Assembly (NCBI RefSeq): GCF_007856155.1
Contig: NZ_CP042266.1
Coordinates: 6,324,001-6,388,000, forward strand
DNA length: 64,000 bases
Direction of reading: 5' to 3'
From: Streptomyces qinzhouensis
Lineage (GTDB): Bacteria; Actinomycetota; Actinomycetes; Streptomycetales; Streptomycetaceae
Shown in pieces: positions 45,230 through 57,810 of the stretch. Position 1 is the stretch's first letter; each line of letters begins with the position of its first letter. Under the pieces are notes generated by a model. The model saw nothing but the letters and a program-made list of their open reading frames with translations. It did not search any database and was not told where the DNA came from. The position numbers and the translations under genes were made by a program.

Positions 45230-46564
45230 GTGACCCCCGCCCCACCCCCATCGACCGCCGTACCGACCGCGGCCGTGACCGTCGTCGGCATCGGCGCCGA
45301 CGGCTGGGACGGCATCCCCGGCGCGGCCCGGGCGGAGCTCCTCGCCGCGGAGGTCGTCATCGGCGGTCCGCGTCAGCTCGGCCTGCTGCCGCCGGAGTGC
45401 GCCGGGGAGCGGATCCCCTGGCCCTCGCCGCTCCGGCCCGCCGTACCCCGGCTGCTCGCCGAGCACTCCGGCCGCCGGATCGCCGTACTGGCCAGTGGCG
45501 ATCCCATGTTCTACGGCATCGGACGCGCCGTCACCGAGGTGCTCGGCGCCGGGGCCGTGCGCGTCCTGCCGCACCCGTCGTCCGTCTCGTACGCCTGTGC
45601 CCGTCTCAACTGGCCGGTCGAGGACGTCGAGATCGTCACCGTGGTGGGCCGCCCCACGGCCCGGATCGCGGCGGCCCTGCACGAGGGCCGCCGGCTGCTG
45701 GTGCTGAGCGCGGGCGCCACCACCCCCGGTGAGGTCGCCGCCCTGCTGCGGGACCGCGGTTTCGGACCGAGCCCGATCCGGGTCCTGGAGCGGCTCGGCG
45801 GCCCCGGGGAGCGCACGACCGGGGCGGTGACCGCCGACGCCTGGCCGACCGCGGCCGCGCCGGGCGATCCGCTCAACATCGTGGCCGTCGAATGCCGGCG
45901 CGCCCCGGGCGCCCTGCGGCTCGGCGCGGTGCCGGGCCTGCCGGACGAGGCGTACGAGCACGACGGCCAGCTCACCAAGCGGCATATCCGGGCCGCCACC
46001 CTCGGAGTGCTCGCCCCGGCCCCCGGCGAACTGCTGTGGGACGTCGGCGGCGGTTCCGGCTCCATCGCCGTCGAATGGCTGCGGACCCACCCGTCCTGCC
46101 GGGCCGTCACCGTCGAACGCGATCCGGTGCGGGCCGAGCGCATCGTCCGCAACGCCGAGCGGCTGGGCGTTCCGGGGCTGCGGGTGGTGACCGGTGCCGC
46201 GCCCGAGGCCCTCGCCGGACTGCCCCGGCCGGACGCCGTGTTCATCGGCGGCGGGCTGACCGCGCCCGGCCTGCTGGAGGCGTGCTGGCAGGCGCTGGCG
46301 CCCGGCGGCCGGCTGGTGGCCAACACGGTGACCCTGGAGTCCGAGGCGCTGCTGGCCGCGGCCCACCGCCGCCACGGGGGCGAGCTGGTGCGGCTGGCGA
46401 CGGCGCGCGCGGTGCCCGTGGGCGGTTTCACCGGCTGGCGGCAGGCGATGCCCGTGACCCAGTGGGCCGTGGAGAAGCCCCCGGAGGAAACCGGCGGGCC
46501 CGGCCCCGGCGCCGGACCGGCGGACCGGGCAGTGACGGCAGGAACGGCAGGAGCAGAGAAATGA
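45230..46564 (+). CDS. cobL: Precorrin-6Y C5,15-methyltransferase (decarboxylating), CobL
   Basis: A 444-residue fusion. The CbiE-like tetrapyrrole methylase part occupies about residues 15-215 ('VTVVGIGADGWDGI', 'VLASGDPMFYGIG'). The CbiT-like Rossmann methyltransferase follows ('LTKRHIRAATLGVLAPAPGELLWDVGGGSGSIAVEWLR', 'FIGGG'). It methylates C5 and C15 and decarboxylates the acetate side chain on ring C. The GTG at 45230 is chosen for GAGGTG about 9 bases upstream; an ATG at 45200, ten bases after TAGAGT, could be a leaderless start. It overlaps cobM. Confidence 0.9.
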   Translation: MTPAPPPSTAVPTAAVTVVGIGADGWDGIPGAARAELLAAEVVIGGPRQLGLLPPECAGERIPWPSPLRPAVPRLLAEHSGRRIAVLASGDPMFYGIGRAVTEVLGAGAVRVLPHPSSVSYACARLNWPVEDVEIVTVVGRPTARIAAALHEGRRLLVLSAGATTPGEVAALLRDRGFGPSPIRVLERLGGPGERTTGAVTADAWPTAAAPGDPLNIVAVECRRAPGALRLGAVPGLPDEAYEHDGQLTKRHIRAATLGVLAPAPGELLWDVGGGSGSIAVEWLRTHPSCRAVTVERDPVRAERIVRNAERLGVPGLRVVTGAAPEALAGLPRPDAVFIGGGLTAPGLLEACWQALAPGGRLVANTVTLESEALLAAAHRRHGGELVRLATARAVPVGGFTGWRQAMPVTQWAVEKPPEETGGPGPGAGPADRAVTAGTAGAEK

Positions 46565-47310
46565 CCGTGTACTTCATCGGTGCCGGGCCCGGCGCCGCCG
46601 ACCTGATCACGGTGCGCGGCGCCCGGCGGCTCGCCGCTTGTCAGGTCTGTCTGTACGCGGGAAGCCTGGTGCCCCGCGAACTGCTCGCCGAATGCCCGCC
46701 GGACGCCAGACTGGTGGACACCGCACAGCTCGACCTGGACGCGATCACCGCCGAGTTCGTCCGCGCGCACGAGGCGGGGCACGATGTGGCCCGGCTGCAC
46801 TCCGGGGACCCGTCCGTGTTCAGCGCGGTCGCCGAGCAGATGCGGCGGCTGGACGCGGCGGGCATACCGTACGAGGTCGTTCCCGGCGTTCCGGCCTTCG
46901 CCGCCGCGGCGGCCGCGCTGAAGCGGGAGCTGACCGTGCCGACGGTCGGCCAGACCGTCGTCCTGACCCGGATCGCGCAGCGGGCGACGCCCATGCCGGA
47001 CGGCGAGGACCTCGCGACCCTCGGCCGCAGCGGTGCGCTGATCGTGCTGCATCTGGCCGCGCGGTACGCGGACCGGGTGGTGGCGGAGTTGCTGCCGCAC
47101 TACGGCGCCGACTGCCCGGCCGCCGTGGTCGCCTATGCCTCCCGGCCCGACGAGCTGATCATCCGCGGCACGCTCGACGAGATCGCCGGGAAGGTGAAGG
47201 AGGCGGGGGTGGTACGGACGGCCGTGATCATGGTCGGCCGGACGCTGGGCGCGGAGCAGTTCCGCGACAGTCACCTGTACTCGCCGGAGCGGGACCGCCA
47301 CAGCTGCTGA
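46561..47310 (+). CDS. cobM: Precorrin-4 C11-methyltransferase, CobM
   Basis: A 249-residue tetrapyrrole methylase: 'VYFIGAGPGAADLITVRGARRL' at the N-terminus, 'LHSGDPSVFSAVAEQMRRLDAAGIPYEVVPGVPAFAAAAAAL' (SAM site) and the CobM-type middle 'RIAQRATPMPDGEDLATLG'. It methylates C11 of precorrin-4 in the cytoplasm. ATGA overlap with cobL. No obvious terminator before cbiD on the opposite strand. Confidence 0.94.
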   Translation: MTVYFIGAGPGAADLITVRGARRLAACQVCLYAGSLVPRELLAECPPDARLVDTAQLDLDAITAEFVRAHEAGHDVARLHSGDPSVFSAVAEQMRRLDAAGIPYEVVPGVPAFAAAAAALKRELTVPTVGQTVVLTRIAQRATPMPDGEDLATLGRSGALIVLHLAARYADRVVAELLPHYGADCPAAVVAYASRPDELIIRGTLDEIAGKVKEAGVVRTAVIMVGRTLGAEQFRDSHLYSPERDRHSC

Positions 47311-47573
47311 CCGGGCAGGCCCGGCCCGGTCCCGTAGCGTGAGGCGCGCCCGGCCGGTTCGGGGCGCCGATCGCCCTGCTGGGGGGCCGTTCTGTTCGGC
47401 AGGCCGCCCGCCGCACCGCGCGCCCGCCGAAGGCGCCGTACGCCCGCCCGCTTCCGCCGTCCGCAGGCCCGTCCACGCAGCCGCACCGGCATCCGCCGGA
47501 CCACCCGGGGACCCGGCGGTTCGGGCCCCGTCGACCGGGCGGCCGCTCTCGCATCCCGCACGCGGCCCACGGC

Positions 47574-48692
47574 TCAGGCCACCGTGCTGCGCCCCACCAC
47601 GGCCCCCGCCCGGTCGATGCAGATCGCATCCACCGCGACCGGGGCCCCGCGCAGCACGGCCAGGGCCTGATCGCGCGCCTCCGTCGCGACCAGATCGCCG
47701 AGCGGTACCCCGGCCGCCCGGCACGACTGGAGCGCGGCGAGCCCGGTGTTGGCGTCCGCCACCGCGGCGGTCAGCGTCCGGTCCGCACCGCCGCGTCCGG
47801 CGAGCGCGGCGAGGAACCCCTTGTCGACCTGGGACCTCGCGGAGTGCAGGTCGAGATGGCCGGCGGCGAGTTTGGAGAGCTTGGCGAAGCCGCCGCAGAC
47901 CGTCAGCCGCTCCACCGGGTGGCGGCGCAGGTACTTCAGTACGGCGCCCGCGAAGTCGCCCATGTCGAGGAGGGCGTCCTCGGGCAGTCCGTACACGGCG
48001 ACGGCCGTACGTTCGGAGGTGGCGCCGGTGCACGCCGCGACATGGGTGCGTCCGGCCGCCCGGGCCACATCCACCCCGCGCCGGATGGAGTCGATCCACG
48101 CCGAGCAGGAGTACGGCACCACGATCCCGGTCGTGCCGAGGACGGAGAGCCCGCCGAGGATGCCGAGCCGGGGGTTCCAGGTGGAGCGGGCGAGCTCCGC
48201 GCCGTGGTCGACGGCGACCGTGATCTCCACATCGCCGCTGCCGCCGTACCGCTCCGCGACCCGGGCGATGTGCTCGCGCATCATCCGCCGCGGCACCGGG
48301 TTCACGGCGGGCTCACCGACGGGCAGCGGCAGCCCGGGGCGGGTGACCGTGCCCACGCCGGGCCCCGCCCGGAACACGACCCCGGTGCCGGCGGGCAGTC
48401 GCCGTACCGTCGCCCGGACCAGCGCCCCATGGGTGACGTCCGGATCGTCACCGGCGTCCTTCACGATCCCGGCCATGGCGCGCCCGCCGGCCAGTTCCTC
48501 CGCGGCGAGCGCGAACGACGGCGACTGCCCCCGCGGCAGGGTGATCGTCACCGGGTCGGGGAAGTCGCCGGTGAGCAGCGCGGTGTACGCGGCGGTCGTC
48601 GCCGCGGTCGCACAGGCACCGGTCGTCCAGCCGGGCCGCAGACCGGTGTGCTTGAGTTGGGCGGTGCGGCCCCCTGGGGTCTCGCTGCTCAT
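47574..48692 (-). CDS. cbiD: Cobalt-precorrin-5B C1-methyltransferase, CbiD
   Basis: A 372-residue CbiD: the conserved N-terminus 'GLRPGWTTGACATAATTAAYTALLTG' (Thr-Thr-Gly-Ala-Cys signature), 'NPVPRRMMREHI', 'TTGIVVPYSCSAWIDSIRRGVDVARAAG' and 'FAKLSKLAAGHLDLHSARSQVD'. It adds a methyl to C1 and releases acetaldehyde. CbiD is usually listed in the anaerobic route; it stands beside oxygen-dependent CobG and CobN, and no CobF is here. It is divergent from cobK with 44 bases between. Confidence 0.94.
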   Translation of the reverse strand: MSSETPGGRTAQLKHTGLRPGWTTGACATAATTAAYTALLTGDFPDPVTITLPRGQSPSFALAAEELAGGRAMAGIVKDAGDDPDVTHGALVRATVRRLPAGTGVVFRAGPGVGTVTRPGLPLPVGEPAVNPVPRRMMREHIARVAERYGGSGDVEITVAVDHGAELARSTWNPRLGILGGLSVLGTTGIVVPYSCSAWIDSIRRGVDVARAAGRTHVAACTGATSERTAVAVYGLPEDALLDMGDFAGAVLKYLRRHPVERLTVCGGFAKLSKLAAGHLDLHSARSQVDKGFLAALAGRGGADRTLTAAVADANTGLAALQSCRAAGVPLGDLVATEARDQALAVLRGAPVAVDAICIDRAGAVVGRSTVA

Positions 48693-48736
48693 ACCTCGCC
48701 TCGGGAAGGAACCGATATGTCGGGAACGGGTCTGCC

Positions 48737-49513
48737 GTGCATGTGCTGATTCTCGGCGGCACCACCGAGGCCCGCCGGCTGGCCGAGTCGCTGGCGGCCG
48801 GCCGGCCGCCGGGGCTGCGGGTGACGAACTCGCTGGCCGGGCGGGTGGCGGCGCCCCGGCTGCCGCCGGGTGAGATACGGATCGGCGGCTTCGGGGGAGC
48901 CGACGGGCTCGCCGACTGGCTGCGGACCCACGCGGTGGACGCCGTCGTCGACGCCACGCACCCCTTCGCCGGGACGATCAGCTTCAACGCGGCCCGGGCC
49001 GCCGCCGGCGCCCGGGTCCCGCTGCTCGCCCTGCGCCGCCCGGGCTGGGAACCGGCGGACGGCGACGACTGGCACGAGGCGGGCTCCCTCGACGAGGCGG
49101 CGGAGCTGCTGCCCGCGCTCGGCAGCCGTATCTTCCTCACCACCGGACGTACCGGCCTGGCGGCCTTCACCGGCCTCGACGGCCTGTGGTTCCTCGTCCG
49201 CTCGGTCGACCCGCCCGAAGGACCGCGGCCGTCGCAGACGACCGTGCTGCTGGACCGGGGCCCGTTCACCCTCGACGGAGAGCGGGACGTGCTGCGCCGC
49301 CACCGGATCGATGTGGTGGTCACCAAGGACAGCGGGGGAGCGGCCACCGCGCCGAAGCTGACGGCCGCCCGGGAGGCCGGGCTGCCGGTCGTGGTGGTCC
49401 GCAGGCCCCCGGCACCCGAGGACCTGCCCGTCGTCACCGGTCCGGCCGAGGCGGTCCGCTGGATCGGCGAGGTGTACGGGCGCCGCGGGCCCCTGGGTCA
49501 GTCCTCCGGGTAG
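48737..49513 (+). CDS. cobK: Precorrin-6A reductase, CobK
   Basis: A 258-residue CobK/CbiJ reductase: 'VLILGGTTEARRLAESL' NADPH-binding start, 'DATHPFAGTISFNAARAAAGARVPLLALRRPGW' (family signature), 'FLTTGRTGLAAF' and the C-terminal 'VVTKDSGGAATAPKLTAAREAGLPVVVVRRP'. It reduces precorrin-6A to 6B with NADPH. The GTG at 48737 is chosen for the length of the N-terminal strand. Its last 16 bases overlap the 3' end of cobIJ on the other strand. Confidence 0.94.
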   Translation: MHVLILGGTTEARRLAESLAAGRPPGLRVTNSLAGRVAAPRLPPGEIRIGGFGGADGLADWLRTHAVDAVVDATHPFAGTISFNAARAAAGARVPLLALRRPGWEPADGDDWHEAGSLDEAAELLPALGSRIFLTTGRTGLAAFTGLDGLWFLVRSVDPPEGPRPSQTTVLLDRGPFTLDGERDVLRRHRIDVVVTKDSGGAATAPKLTAAREAGLPVVVVRRPPAPEDLPVVTGPAEAVRWIGEVYGRRGPLGQSSG

Positions 49514-50994
49514 CGGCGCGGCGTCCAGACGACCTCCTCGCCGTCGCCGCGCCGTACCACCCGGGTCTGCGAGGAGCCCACGAGCAGGATCGTCCGCATA
49601 TCGACCTCGGCCGGGTCCAGATCCGCGAGCCGCACGATCCGTACCCGCTCGCCGGGGCCGCCCACATCCCGGGCGACGACGACGGGAGTGTCCGGGGCCC
49701 GGTGCTCGAGCAGCAGTTCCCGGGCCTTGCCGACCTGCCAGGTCCGGCTCCGGGAACCGGGGTTGTACAGCGCCAGCACCAGGTCCGCGGCGGCGGCGGC
49801 GCGCAGCCGGCCCGCGATGACCTCCCAGGGCTTGAGCCGGTCCGAGAGGGAGACGGTCGCATAGTCGTGGCCCAGCGGCGCGCCCGCCCGGGCGGCCGCG
49901 GCGTTGGCGGCGGTCACCCCGGGCAGTACCCGTACCGGCACATCGGCGTAGGCCGCCGCGGACGCCACCTCCAGTACGGCCGTGGCCATCGCGAAGACCC
50001 CGGGGTCGCCGCCGGAGACGACGGCCACCCGCCTGCCCTGCCGGGCCAGTTGCAGCGCGAACTCGGCGCGCTCGGCCTCGACCCGGTTATCGGAGCCGTG
50101 GCGCCGCTGGCCGGGGCGGGCGGGCACCCGGTCCAGATAGGTGGTGTAGCCGACCAGATCGTCGGCGGCGGCCAGAGCGCCGCGGCTCTCCGGCGTCAGC
50201 CAGAGCGGGCCCGCCGGGCCGGTGCCGACCACGACGACCTCGCCGGGGCCGCTGGGCACCCGCTCGGAGGTCCCGGCGCCGATCCGGCTCGGCAGCACCG
50301 CGACCGAGAAGTACGGAACCGACTCCTCCGCCACCTCGGAGAGAGCGGCCAGCCGCTCCCCGGCCATGGTGGCCCGCTCCACATAACGCGCCTCGGGCAG
50401 CCGGCCGGACGTTTCCAGCGCCCGGCGGACCTTGGGAAAGGTGCGCCCCAGCTTCATCACCACGGCCGCGTCGGTGGCGGCGAGCCGGGCCGTCAGCTCC
50501 TCCTCGGGCAGGGTGCCCGGCAGGATCGTCAGCACCTCCTCGCCCTCGGCGAGCGGGGTGCCCAGCCGGGCTGCCGCGGCCGATACCGAGGTCACCCCGG
50601 GGATCACCTCGGTGTCGTAGCGGTCGGCGAGCCGCTTGTGCATATGCATATAGGAGCCGTAGAACATCGGATCGCCCTCGGCGAGGACCGCGACCGTGCG
50701 GCCCGCGTCCAGATGCACGGCCAGCCGGGCGGCGGCCTCCGCGTAGAAGTCCTCCATCGCGCCCCGATAGCCGCCGGGATGGTCGGTGGTCTCGGTGGTG
50801 AGCGGATAGACCAGTGCCTCTTCGATGTGGTCGGCCCGGATGTGCTCCGCCGCGATGGACCGGGCGATGGACCGGCCGTGCCGGGCGCTGTGGTAGGCGA
50901 TCACCTCCGCTTCGGCGACGGTCCGGACGGCCCGGACGGTCATCAGGGACGGGTCGCCGGGGCCGAGCCCCACTCCGTACAGCTTGCCGCTCAT
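49498..50994 (-). CDS. cobIJ: Fused precorrin-2 C20- / precorrin-3B C17-methyltransferase, CobIJ
   Basis: A 498-residue fusion of two tetrapyrrole methylases. CobI (1-245): '[23 protein letters not shown]', '[32 protein letters not shown]'. CobJ (about 255-498): '[35 protein letters not shown]', '[18 protein letters not shown]', '[18 protein letters not shown]'. They methylate C20 and, after ring contraction, C17. Such a fusion is common in actinobacteria. Its start overlaps the cobH stop (ATGA), and its end overlaps cobK. Confidence 0.94.
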   Translation of the reverse strand: MSGKLYGVGLGPGDPSLMTVRAVRTVAEAEVIAYHSARHGRSIARSIAAEHIRADHIEEALVYPLTTETTDHPGGYRGAMEDFYAEAAARLAVHLDAGRTVAVLAEGDPMFYGSYMHMHKRLADRYDTEVIPGVTSVSAAAARLGTPLAEGEEVLTILPGTLPEEELTARLAATDAAVVMKLGRTFPKVRRALETSGRLPEARYVERATMAGERLAALSEVAEESVPYFSVAVLPSRIGAGTSERVPSGPGEVVVVGTGPAGPLWLTPESRGALAAADDLVGYTTYLDRVPARPGQRRHGSDNRVEAERAEFALQLARQGRRVAVVSGGDPGVFAMATAVLEVASAAAYADVPVRVLPGVTAANAAAARAGAPLGHDYATVSLSDRLKPWEVIAGRLRAAAAADLVLALYNPGSRSRTWQVGKARELLLEHRAPDTPVVVARDVGGPGERVRIVRLADLDPAEVDMRTILLVGSSQTRVVRRGDGEEVVWTPRRYPED

Positions 50995-51623
50995 TCGTCC
51001 TCACTCGCGATCGCGTTGAGCGCCGCGGCGGCCATGGCGCTGCCGCCGCGACGGCCCCGGACGACCAGATACTCCAGACCGGACGGATCGGCGGCCAGGG
51101 CGTCCTTGGACTCGGCCGCGCCGATGAAGCCGACGGGCACGCCGATGACGGCGGCCGGGCGGGGCGCGCCCGCTTCGATCATCTCCAGCAGGCGGAAGAG
51201 CGCGGTGGGCGCGTTGCCGACGGCGACCACGGACCCTTCAAGACGGTCGCGCCACAGCTCCATGGCCGCGGCGCTGCGGGTGGTGCCGAGCTGCGCCGCC
51301 AGCGCGGGCACGGCCGGATCGCCGAGGGTGCACAGAACGTCGTTGCCGGCGGGCAGCCGCTTGCGGGTCACCCCGCTGGCGACCATCTGCACATCGCAGA
51401 AGATCGGCGCACCGGCGTGCAGGGCCTCCCGGGCGCGGGCGACCACACCGGGGGAGTGGGCGAGGTCGCGTACCAGGTCGACCATGCCGCAGGCGTGGAT
51501 CATCCGGACCGCGACCCGGCTGACGTCGGCGGGCAGGGCCGCAAGGTCCGCCTCCGCGCGAATGGTGGCGAAGGACCGGCGGTAGATCTCCGCCCCGTCC
51601 TTCTCGTAGTCGTACGTGGTCAC
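50991..51623 (-). CDS. cobH: Precorrin-8X methylmutase, CobH
   Basis: A 210-residue CobH/CbiC: '[47 protein letters not shown]' (the conserved His in 'RMIHACG' is catalytic), '[19 protein letters not shown]', '[15 protein letters not shown]' and '[18 protein letters not shown]'. It moves the methyl from C11 to C12 to form hydrogenobyrinic acid. The GTG at 51623 is chosen because family members start at this point; GAGAAG precedes it. It follows cobG by 61 bases. Confidence 0.94.
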   Translation of the reverse strand: MTTYDYEKDGAEIYRRSFATIRAEADLAALPADVSRVAVRMIHACGMVDLVRDLAHSPGVVARAREALHAGAPIFCDVQMVASGVTRKRLPAGNDVLCTLGDPAVPALAAQLGTTRSAAAMELWRDRLEGSVVAVGNAPTALFRLLEMIEAGAPRPAAVIGVPVGFIGAAESKDALAADPSGLEYLVVRGRRGGSAMAAAALNAIASEDE

Positions 51624-51684
51624 GGTGTTCTTCTCGCTGCTCTCGTGGTGGTCGCGGATGGTCGCGGTACGGCTGTCGTACGGC

Positions 51685-52980
51685 TCATGGGGTGATCGCC
51701 GCCAGTGCGCCGGCGAGCTGGTCGGGATGGTCCAGGGAGGCGGTGCGCGGCGGCTGTCCCGCGGCGGTGCCGGTGAGCCGGTAGCCGCCGTCCGGGGCGG
51801 CGACCACATCGATCCGGTCGCCCGGCGGGCGGCCGCAGCGGCGTTCGCAGCCGGACCAGTACAGCGGCAGCCGGGAGCGGCCGGCGGCGGCCAGACCGCG
51901 GATCGCGTCCGCCCGTACGTCGGACCGCGACTTCGCGCAGCCGGGGCGGCCGATACAGGCCCCGGTCCGCAGCCAGGGCGAAGCGGGGTCGGTGACCAGA
52001 CCGGTACGGGCGAGCCCGCCGAGGGCGGCGGACGCGGCCGCGGCGCTCAGCCCGGGGACGGGGACGACGAGGCCGCGCCACGGGGTCAGCCGGAGTTCGC
52101 CCTCGGCGGCATCCGTCGCCTCCTGCCACTGCGCGGCCGTCAGCCGGCCCAGGGGGGCCTGGACACAGAGGGCGGACCCGGTGATTCCGGGAGGGGGTGC
52201 GCCGGTTTCGTACGGGCCGTCCGGCCATCGCTCCGGTACGGAGCCGATGCCGTGGTCCGCCAGTGTGCCGCGGACCCACCGCAGCGACTCGCCCGGCGGA
52301 AGGTCCAGTTCGGCGATGCGCCAGACCCGGGCCCCGGACTCCCGAACCCTGCGCAGGAACGCTTCTGCAATGAGGAGTGCCGCCCGTGGCGCATCGTCCC
52401 CCGCGATCCGCAGCGCCCGGTCCGCAGCCCCCGCGGCGATGAGCGCATCCCCGGCGCCTCCGGAAACCGCCCGTACCGTCACATCGGCGCCCAGCGCGGC
52501 CATATCGCCGCGCCCGTCGTCGAGCGCGAACAGGAACCGGCCCGACAGTGCCCGCGCCGCCGGGCTCGCGCACAGCGCCGCGTCCAGGGCCGTCAGCCAC
52601 GGCCGCAACTCCCTTACCCCACGGCCGTCCAGACCGGAGAGCGGCGAGGCGACGACATTGCGGACCCGCTCGTGCTCCGGCGACGGCAGCAGCCCGGCGC
52701 CGGCCAGCGCCGCCGCCAGCTCCGCACCGCAGCCGGCCCGCAGCCCCCGCAACTGCACATTGCCCCGCGAGGTCAGATGGAGTTCGCCGTCGCCCAGCCG
52801 CCGGGCGATCGCCGACAGCGCCCGGGCCTGCGCGGTGCTGAGCACCCCACCGGGCACCCGGACCCTGGCCAGCGCCCCGTCATCGGCCTCGTGCAGTTTC
52901 AGGGTCCCCGGGCAGGCGTCGCCGCGGTCCCGTGAGACCGCTGTGGCCTGGGACGACGGAGGAACGGGGGCCGTGGACAT
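51685..52980 (-). CDS. cobG: Precorrin-3B synthase, CobG
   Basis: A 431-residue nitrite/sulfite-reductase-fold protein: ferredoxin-like repeats ('[14 protein letters not shown]'), and the siroheme/4Fe-4S cysteines in 'CIGRPGC' and 'CERRC'. It is the oxygen-dependent ring-contraction mono-oxygenase of the aerobic route. ATG at 52980 lies 7 bases after a possible -10 box TATGCT (52988-52993), so it may be leaderless. Divergent from the riboswitch-controlled cobN gene, and first gene of the minus-strand cobGHIJ unit. Confidence 0.9.
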   Translation of the reverse strand: MSTAPVPPSSQATAVSRDRGDACPGTLKLHEADDGALARVRVPGGVLSTAQARALSAIARRLGDGELHLTSRGNVQLRGLRAGCGAELAAALAGAGLLPSPEHERVRNVVASPLSGLDGRGVRELRPWLTALDAALCASPAARALSGRFLFALDDGRGDMAALGADVTVRAVSGGAGDALIAAGAADRALRIAGDDAPRAALLIAEAFLRRVRESGARVWRIAELDLPPGESLRWVRGTLADHGIGSVPERWPDGPYETGAPPPGITGSALCVQAPLGRLTAAQWQEATDAAEGELRLTPWRGLVVPVPGLSAAAASAALGGLARTGLVTDPASPWLRTGACIGRPGCAKSRSDVRADAIRGLAAAGRSRLPLYWSGCERRCGRPPGDRIDVVAAPDGGYRLTGTAAGQPPRTASLDHPDQLAGALAAITP

Positions 52981-52987
52981 GGCGGCG

Positions 52988-52993
52988 AGCATA
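52988..52993 (-). promoter_or_regulatory. Possible -10 box for cobG
   Basis: On the minus strand TATGCT lies 7 bases before the cobG ATG, the distance expected for a leaderless transcript in Streptomyces. No -35 element is certain. The riboswitch on the other strand does not cover it. Confidence 0.4.
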
Positions 52994-53041
52994 CCGACCA
53001 TCACACCGGATGCACCCTCCACCCTTTTCGGCCCGGGCCCC

Positions 53042-53047
53042 TACTAT
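53042..53047 (+). promoter_or_regulatory. Probable -10 box of the cobN riboswitch transcript
   Basis: TACTAT followed by GCT matches the Streptomyces housekeeping -10 pattern (TAnnnT) and lies about 20 bases before the start of the predicted riboswitch. A -35 element could not be picked with confidence. Confidence 0.5.
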
Positions 53048-53066
53048 GCTCATCGGCGGACCATCC

Positions 53067-53195
53067 GGTCCGCCATCGCCGCGACGGCGACAGGGGAGGA
53101 AGCCCGGTGCGAATCCGGCGCGGTCCCGCCACTGTGAGCCCGGTCCCCTGGGGGGCCGGGTGAGCCAGGAACTCCCGCCGTCCGACATACCGCCC
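53067..53195 (+). ncRNA. Cobalamin (AdoCbl) riboswitch before cobN
   Basis: The region holds the typical core of the class: 'GGAGGAAGCCCGGTGCGAA' and 'TCCGGCGCGGTCCCGCC', then the B12-box sequence GCCACTGTGAGCC (53128-53140), with 3' pairing elements to about 53195. It ends some 30 bases before the cobN start, in a transcript with GAGGAAGG as ribosome site. Adenosylcobalamin binding should fold the RNA so that cobN expression falls. Exact ends are approximate. Confidence 0.9.
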
Positions 53196-53228
53196 GGGGC
53201 GCGGACCCCGAGGAAGGCCAGGCGCCGC

Positions 53229-56831
<3,603 letters not shown>

Positions 56832-56900
56832 CGTTCCCGCCGCCGGGGCCCGCTCCGAGAGCCCGTCCCGCCCCCCGGCGGGACGGACGTCTCCCGCGCC

Positions 56901-56943
56901 GAGCGGGTCTCCGGCCGCATTGCGGGCGGCCGGAGACCCGCTC
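56901..56943. terminator. Perfect 18-bp hairpin between cobN and the DUF1326 gene
   Basis: GAGCGGGTCTCCGGCCGC and GCGGCCGGAGACCCGCTC are exact complements around a 7-base loop. They lie between two convergent genes and can end both transcripts. No T-run, as usual in GC-rich actinomycetes. Confidence 0.9.
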
Positions 56944-56965
56944 TCCTGCCGGAGCGCCCCTCGGA

Positions 56966-57607
56966 TCAGGCGTCCGGCCGCCAGTCGAAGGGGAAGTGCT
57001 TGCTGGACCCGCCGCGGTACTCGGCGGAGAAGTCGAAGCCCTCGGCGCGGTCGTCGTTCACCACACCCCAGGTCGCGATCTGACCGGGGCCCACCTCCGC
57101 CCCCGGGGCGTTGATCAGCTGCACCCGCCGGTTCGGGTCCGCAGTGGGCCCGGTCAGCGCGGTGGCGCCCACGCTCACCCGGTCGGACACGCTCGCCCGC
57201 CAGTACGCGAGATCCTCCGCGGCGTCCCAGCGGATCGGGGCGTACTGCACATCGCGCACTTCGGTGATGAGTGACCCGAACTTCCCCGGCCAGCCGCCGA
57301 CGTTGCCGCGGAAGATCTCCTCCAGCGCGTCACGCTGCTCCCGCGTCCCCTTCGCGTCGATGTAGAACATCGCCGTCATGGTGGCGTCGGGATCGTCCAC
57401 CCACATGTTCCCGTGGAACTCGCCGAGCGCCACGATCCCCAGACCGTCCAGGCGCACATCGCCGAAGTGCCCCTCGTGGATCTGCCAGACCAGGGTGAAC
57501 CGGCAGGTGCCGCCGGTCGGAGCCTGCGCGAAGGTGCAGGGACAGGGCATCGAGCAGCTGCATACGTCGAACCACTCGCCCTTCAGGTGCCAGTCCGTTT
57601 CGCTCAT
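56966..57607 (-). CDS. DUF1326 protein with cysteine-rich N-terminus
   Basis: A 213-residue cytoplasmic DUF1326 protein. The N-terminus carries four closely spaced cysteines in 'WFDVCSCSMPCPCTF', a plausible soft-metal site. The rest is beta-rich ('HGNMWVDDPDATMTAMFYIDAKGTREQRDALEEIFRGNVGGWPGKFG') with no catalytic motif I recognise. GGGGAGG precedes the ATG at 57607. Two CsoR-like operators lie directly upstream, so it should be induced by copper. The biochemical role of DUF1326 is unknown to me; copper handling is inference. Confidence 0.85.
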   Translation of the reverse strand: MSETDWHLKGEWFDVCSCSMPCPCTFAQAPTGGTCRFTLVWQIHEGHFGDVRLDGLGIVALGEFHGNMWVDDPDATMTAMFYIDAKGTREQRDALEEIFRGNVGGWPGKFGSLITEVRDVQYAPIRWDAAEDLAYWRASVSDRVSVGATALTGPTADPNRRVQLINAPGAEVGPGQIATWGVVNDDRAEGFDFSAEYRGGSSKHFPFDWRPDA

Positions 57608-57627
57608 CGGCCTCCCCTTTCAAGAAA

Positions 57628-57701
57628 ATACCCCGGTGGGGTATGTCTCATCGGAGGCTAAGCCGCTGTCTGTGACCCTGTCAAATACCCATGGGGGGTA
57701 T
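57628..57701. promoter_or_regulatory. Pair of CsoR-like copper operators upstream of the DUF1326 gene
   Basis: ATACCCCGGTGGGGTAT (57628-57644) is a perfect palindrome of the CsoR pattern; ATACCCATGGGGGGTAT (57685-57701) is a near-perfect second copy. Centres are 57 bp apart. The same 17-bp motif occurs twice in front of the HMA protein gene at 18603-18657. Confidence 0.82.
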
Positions 57702-57810
57702 TGAATTGGCGTGAAAACCCCTTGTGGCGGACCGTAGGCCGATCGTGAAGGGGCTCCGGACCTGCCCGGGTATTTCTCCGGGCCCGGGCCGGTTCGGCGG
57801 TGTGCCGCGG

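Noticed and set aside
44153..46375. Long antisense frame across cobL and the conservon hydratase
   Set aside because: It crosses two well-supported genes on the other strand and has low-complexity sequence with no homology landmark.
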